DNA of 38,980 bases from NCBI GenBank assembly GCA_003278875.1, contig QCCQ01000011.1:1-38980 (forward strand). Reading direction: 5' to 3'. The notes beneath the pieces were generated by a model, which saw nothing but the letters and a program-made list of their open reading frames with translations, did no database searches and was not told the origin of the DNA. Source of the DNA: Prochlorococcus sp. AG-347-L21. Its GTDB lineage: Bacteria; Cyanobacteriota; Cyanobacteriia; PCC-6307; Cyanobiaceae. Shown piece after piece: positions 35,920-38,980 of this stretch. The translations under genes and the position numbers were made by a program. Numbering within the stretch: the stretch's first letter is position 1; each line of letters opens with the position of its first letter.

Positions 35920-37083
35920 TTAATTTTCCTCAAGATATTTAGATACCACAATTAATGCTTTACCAGCTTGTTCCGCTGTGATTTTGCCCATGTTGAGAAG
36001 TGTATTACTCATGGCAGAAACTACTGTAATAATATCTCTATCATTAACATAACCTAAGTGTCCGACTCTAAATATTTTCCCTTTCAAATGATCTTGACCT
36101 CCTGCAAGTAGAATATCAAAATTTCTCTTTATCGTTTTTCGAAATTCTTCCGCATCCATCCCTTCAGTTTTTATTGCAGTAATAGAGGGGCTTAAATTTT
36201 TTTCATCAGCAAATAATTTTAGATTTAAAGCCTTTACAGCATTGCTCATTGCTAGCTTATGTTTATTGTGTCTCATGAAAATGTTATCTAAGCCTTCTTC
36301 TCGCATCATTTTTAAAGCTTCATCTAAAGCAAAAACCAAATTAACTGCTGGAGTATATGGATTACTGTTACTTTGAAGACTGTTTTTGTAGTATTTTAAA
36401 TTTAAATAGAATTTTGGTAAATTAGATTTTTCTGCAGCTTCCCATGCTTTTTGGCTCATAGCTATAAAACTAAGCCCTGGAGGTATCATATATCCTTTTT
36501 GCGAACCTGAAGCAACGATATCTAATTCCCATTCATCTACTGGAACATTGCAAGCACCAAGACTTGTAACGCAGTCAACAATTGATAAAGCCGTGTTGTG
36601 TTCACGAATATATGAACTTATAGTTTCTAGATCATTTATGATGCCTGTTGAGGTTTCAGAATGAGTCAAAATAACTGCCTTTATTTCTTTTTGTTTATCA
36701 TTCTCTAATACTTTTCTAAATTCTTCTGGGTCAAGTGGAGTACCCCATTCCGAATCAATTTTTATTACTTCTAAACCAAATTCTCTAGCAACTTTTACCC
36801 ACCTTTCGCCAAATTTTCCATTTTCTCCACAAATTACTTTATCTCCTCTACTTAAGGTATTTATTATTCCAGCCTCCATTGCGGCTGTCCCACTACCAGT
36901 GATTGTTAAAACATCATTTTGAGTTTGATGAAGCCATTGTAAGTTTTTGGTCGTACTTTGAACGAGATCTTGGAATTCTTTACTACGATGACCTATTGGA
37001 TGCTTACTCAATGCCTGTAAAACTTTCTCTGGAACTGGTGTTGGTCCAGGAATCATCAATGATAATTTTTGTTGTATGGCCAC
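35920..37083 (-). CDS. Class V PLP aminotransferase (serine/alanine-glyoxylate type)
   Basis: 387 residues. LMIPGPTPVPEKVLQALSKHPIGHRSKEF is the classical N-terminus; GSGTAAMEAG binds PLP phosphate; ILTHSETSTGIIND and VDCVTSLGA precede the Schiff-base lysine at residue 196 in SGSQKGYMIPPG. The family includes alanine-glyoxylate and serine-glyoxylate (or serine-pyruvate) aminotransferases; photorespiratory glyoxylate removal is the likely role in a cyanobacterium, but the substrate pair cannot be read from the sequence. It is divergent from cbiD across 60 bases. Confidence 0.9.
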   Translation of the reverse strand: MAIQQKLSLMIPGPTPVPEKVLQALSKHPIGHRSKEFQDLVQSTTKNLQWLHQTQNDVLTITGSGTAAMEAGIINTLSRGDKVICGENGKFGERWVKVAREFGLEVIKIDSEWGTPLDPEEFRKVLENDKQKEIKAVILTHSETSTGIINDLETISSYIREHNTALSIVDCVTSLGACNVPVDEWELDIVASGSQKGYMIPPGLSFIAMSQKAWEAAEKSNLPKFYLNLKYYKNSLQSNSNPYTPAVNLVFALDEALKMMREEGLDNIFMRHNKHKLAMSNAVKALNLKLFADEKNLSPSITAIKTEGMDAEEFRKTIKRNFDILLAGGQDHLKGKIFRVGHLGYVNDRDIITVVSAMSNTLLNMGKITAEQAGKALIVVSKYLEEN

Positions 37084-37143
37084 TTTTTGATATATAGGTC
37101 ATTCTTAGATTAGTTCTCATTATATATTTTTCAATTACTTGAT

Positions 37144-38256
37144 TTGAAAAAAGGATTTTCTTTACCTTTATGGGTTGCTGGAGCTGCTAGGTCAGCATTA
37201 AAAAAACTAGTAGGGTTACCATTTGAAAATTATGAACTAATAAAAATTCCTAATGAAAAAAAAGAAATAAAAATCGAGATTCATTCTGTTGGTTTACTTA
37301 AAGATAATTCGCATGCGTTAGGAATTACTTTTGCAAAGTCAGGCTTAGATCTTGACATAACACAAAACTTAGAAATATGGGCAATAGCCTCTTTAGAAAA
37401 AATTTCCTTAAATAATCATTTTTCAACAATTCCAATAAATATTATTGCAGGTTCTGGTGTAGGTATAAAAGAAGATACATCAGAGATATGTATTTCTAAT
37501 TTTGCAAAAGAAGTTTTATATCAAAATTTATTAGATAGTATTCCTGAGGGCTTTATTTTGAAATTAGAAATTATTTTCCCTAAGGGAGCTTTTTTAGCTG
37601 AAAGAACAAGTAATAAATCATTTGGTATCGTTGATGGATTATCTATTATTGGTACTTCGGCTGAGACTTATTCGAGTGCTTCACCTGATCAATTAGAAAA
37701 GGCTAAAACTAATCTGGCAAAGTTAATTAAAAATGATTTTAAAGGGGAAGTTGTTTTTGTTATTGGTGAAAATGGGTTAAATTTGGCAAAAACCTATAAT
37801 CTTAATTTACCCATTATCAAAATTGGAAATTGGATTGGACCATTATTAGTTGAAGCTGCAATAAAAAAAGTTAAAACCGTAATTCTTTTTGGTTATCATG
37901 GAAAATTAATTAAATTAGCAGGTGGTATTTTTCATACACATAATCATTTAGCTGATGCAAGAATTGAGATTCTTGTTTATTTAGCAGTTCAGGAAAAGAT
38001 ACCAATTGAAAAAATTTTTGAATTATCTCAATTAGATAATCTAGAGGATGCATTACTACTTCTTGAAAGATTTAATCAATCTTTAGCTGATAAATTATTC
38101 CAGAATTTATCTAATATGATTGAAAAGCGTTCTTTTACTTATGTAAATAGGTATGTAAAAACTGATATGGAAATCGCATCAATCATTTTTGATAGAAAAA
38201 GGAAAATTAGGTGGGCTGGAATTTACGGTAATAAGTATATTTCTTATTTTCAATAA
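37144..38256 (+). CDS. cbiD: Cobalt-precorrin-5B C1-methyltransferase
   Basis: 370 residues from a TTG start; no upstream in-frame ATG is near. CbiD methylates C1 of the ring with SAM in the anaerobic cobalamin route. FSLPLWVAGAARSALKKLVG is the typical start, with GVGIKEDTSE (about 100-112), EIIFPKGAFLAERTSNKSFGIVDGLSIIGTS and GGIFHTHNHLADAR following, as in CbiD. Other B12 synthesis genes are not adjacent, as expected for Prochlorococcus where they are scattered. Cobalamin is the cofactor of QueG in this window. guaA starts 54 bases downstream. Confidence 0.93.
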   Translation: MKKGFSLPLWVAGAARSALKKLVGLPFENYELIKIPNEKKEIKIEIHSVGLLKDNSHALGITFAKSGLDLDITQNLEIWAIASLEKISLNNHFSTIPINIIAGSGVGIKEDTSEICISNFAKEVLYQNLLDSIPEGFILKLEIIFPKGAFLAERTSNKSFGIVDGLSIIGTSAETYSSASPDQLEKAKTNLAKLIKNDFKGEVVFVIGENGLNLAKTYNLNLPIIKIGNWIGPLLVEAAIKKVKTVILFGYHGKLIKLAGGIFHTHNHLADARIEILVYLAVQEKIPIEKIFELSQLDNLEDALLLLERFNQSLADKLFQNLSNMIEKRSFTYVNRYVKTDMEIASIIFDRKRKIRWAGIYGNKYISYFQ

Positions 38257-38310
38257 GATTAAATTGTGATTCATTATGCTTTTGCAAATAAATTGAGCTA
38301 ACTTTTATAC

Positions 38311-38980
38311 ATGAGTCAAACATCTTTCAAAAAAGAACGAGATCCTTCAATATTAATTTTAGATTTCGGATCTCAATATTCCGAATTAATTGCAAGACGA
38401 ATTAGAGAAACTAATGTTTTTTCCCTTGTAGTAAGTAATTGTATTTCAATTGAGGATATTAATGATATTAATCCTAAGGGGATCATTTTAAGTGGAGGCC
38501 CAAATTCTGTATATGAAGAAAATGCTCCGAAATGTGATGAAAAAATTTTTAATTTAGGAATTCCTATACTTGGCATATGCTATGGAATGCAATTAATGGT
38601 CAAAGAACTTGGAGGGTCAGTTATCGCAGCAACCAAAAAAGCTGAATATGGTAGAGCACCAATAAATATAGATCAAGAATCTGACCTCCTTTTTGATGTA
38701 GAGGATAAATCTATAATGTGGATGAGTCATGGTGATTCAATTAGTTGTTTGCCTGATGGATTTAATAAAATTGCTCATACAGAGAACACACTCCATGCAG
38801 CAATTTCAAATAATATAAAGAAATTATTTGGTGTACAATTTCATCCTGAAGTTGTACATTCAGAGTTTGGGATGACTATAATTAAAAATTTCGTTTATAA
38901 AATTTCTTGTTGTAAGGCCGATTGGACAACCGAAACCTATATAGAGGAAACTATTCCCAGGATAAGAGAGCAAGTTGGCA
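38311..38980 (+). CDS. guaA: GMP synthase (glutamine-hydrolysing), 3' end beyond window
   Basis: About 223 codons are visible of a gene that is normally about 525 residues; the frame stays open to the last base. The class I glutaminase domain is present: [36 protein letters not shown], then GICYGMQLM with the nucleophile cysteine at residue 90. [14 protein letters not shown] gives the His and Glu of the triad. The start of the ATP-pyrophosphatase domain follows ([22 protein letters not shown]). GuaA converts XMP to GMP. It is downstream of cbiD, 54 bases away. Confidence 0.97.
   Translation, partial: MSQTSFKKERDPSILILDFGSQYSELIARRIRETNVFSLVVSNCISIEDINDINPKGIILSGGPNSVYEENAPKCDEKIFNLGIPILGICYGMQLMVKELGGSVIAATKKAEYGRAPINIDQESDLLFDVEDKSIMWMSHGDSISCLPDGFNKIAHTENTLHAAISNNIKKLFGVQFHPEVVHSEFGMTIIKNFVYKISCCKADWTTETYIEETIPRIREQVG

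Noticed and set aside
1..38980. tRNA or rRNA genes
   Set aside because: I saw no cloverleaf or GTTC-like T-arm sequence in intergenic regions, but weak tRNAs could be missed without a covariance search.

Overview
The window is chromosomal DNA from a very AT-rich, compact cyanobacterium. It is almost certainly a high-light-adapted Prochlorococcus: the gene order dnaN, PRC-barrel gene, purL, purF, topoisomerase A subunit, TPR protein, queG, DUF502, nusB, ftsY, SpoIIE phosphatase, argH matches what I know from that group. Gap2, a TLP38/CYP38-like cyclophilin, CbiD and an RRM/Gly-rich RNA-binding protein also fit a cyanobacterium. The exact strain cannot be told from the sequence alone. I see no rRNA, tRNA, CRISPR array, prophage, insertion sequence or genomic-island signature. 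This is core genome, and nearly every gene can be named at family level.

Layout. Positions 1-3408 hold three plus-strand genes: a 5'-truncated ABC1 kinase, a secreted DUF1400 protein and thrC. Positions 3409-3745 are the only non-coding stretch over 300 bases and look like the replication origin. They contain DnaA-box-like 9-mers, three copies of TTTGTTGAA partly arranged as a long palindrome, a second perfect hairpin, then two abutting DnaA-box-like sites followed by four CTA triplets (DnaA-trios on the complement), a very AT-rich tract and the dnaN promoter. Positions 3746-9463 hold dnaN, a PRC-barrel gene, purL and purF. Positions 9460-13795 (minus) hold a GyrA/ParC paralogue without a visible GyrA-box, a TPR lipoprotein-like or secreted protein, and queG. 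Positions 13941-20165 (plus) hold DUF502, nusB, ftsY, a SpoIIE-type phosphatase, argH and the RNA-binding protein. Positions 20162-24768 hold dusA (minus), then msrB, grpE, dnaJ, a TusA-like gene and rsgA. Positions 24734-27421 (minus) hold murC, murB and ybaB. Positions 27615-31818 hold gap2, the minus pair cyclophilin-thiL, and efp-accB. Positions 31795-38980 hold pdxA, an SDR-like epimerase, small hypothetical proteins, an HNH nuclease, a half-length AbrB-type membrane protein, a class V aminotransferase, cbiD and the start of guaA.

The genes fall mostly into housekeeping: replication (dnaN, topoisomerase), purine synthesis (purL, purF, guaA), protein biogenesis and quality control (efp, nusB, ftsY, grpE, dnaJ, rsgA, msrB), tRNA modification (queG, dusA), cell wall (murB, murC), carbon metabolism (gap2, accB, aminotransferase) and cofactors (thiL, pdxA, cbiD).

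The observations most worth following up are the architecture of the candidate origin, a perfect 30-bp tandem repeat in ftsY, the universal lack of spacing between convergent genes (seven of seven pairs), a terminator-like hairpin upstream of queG, and a twin-arginine-like leader on MsrB.
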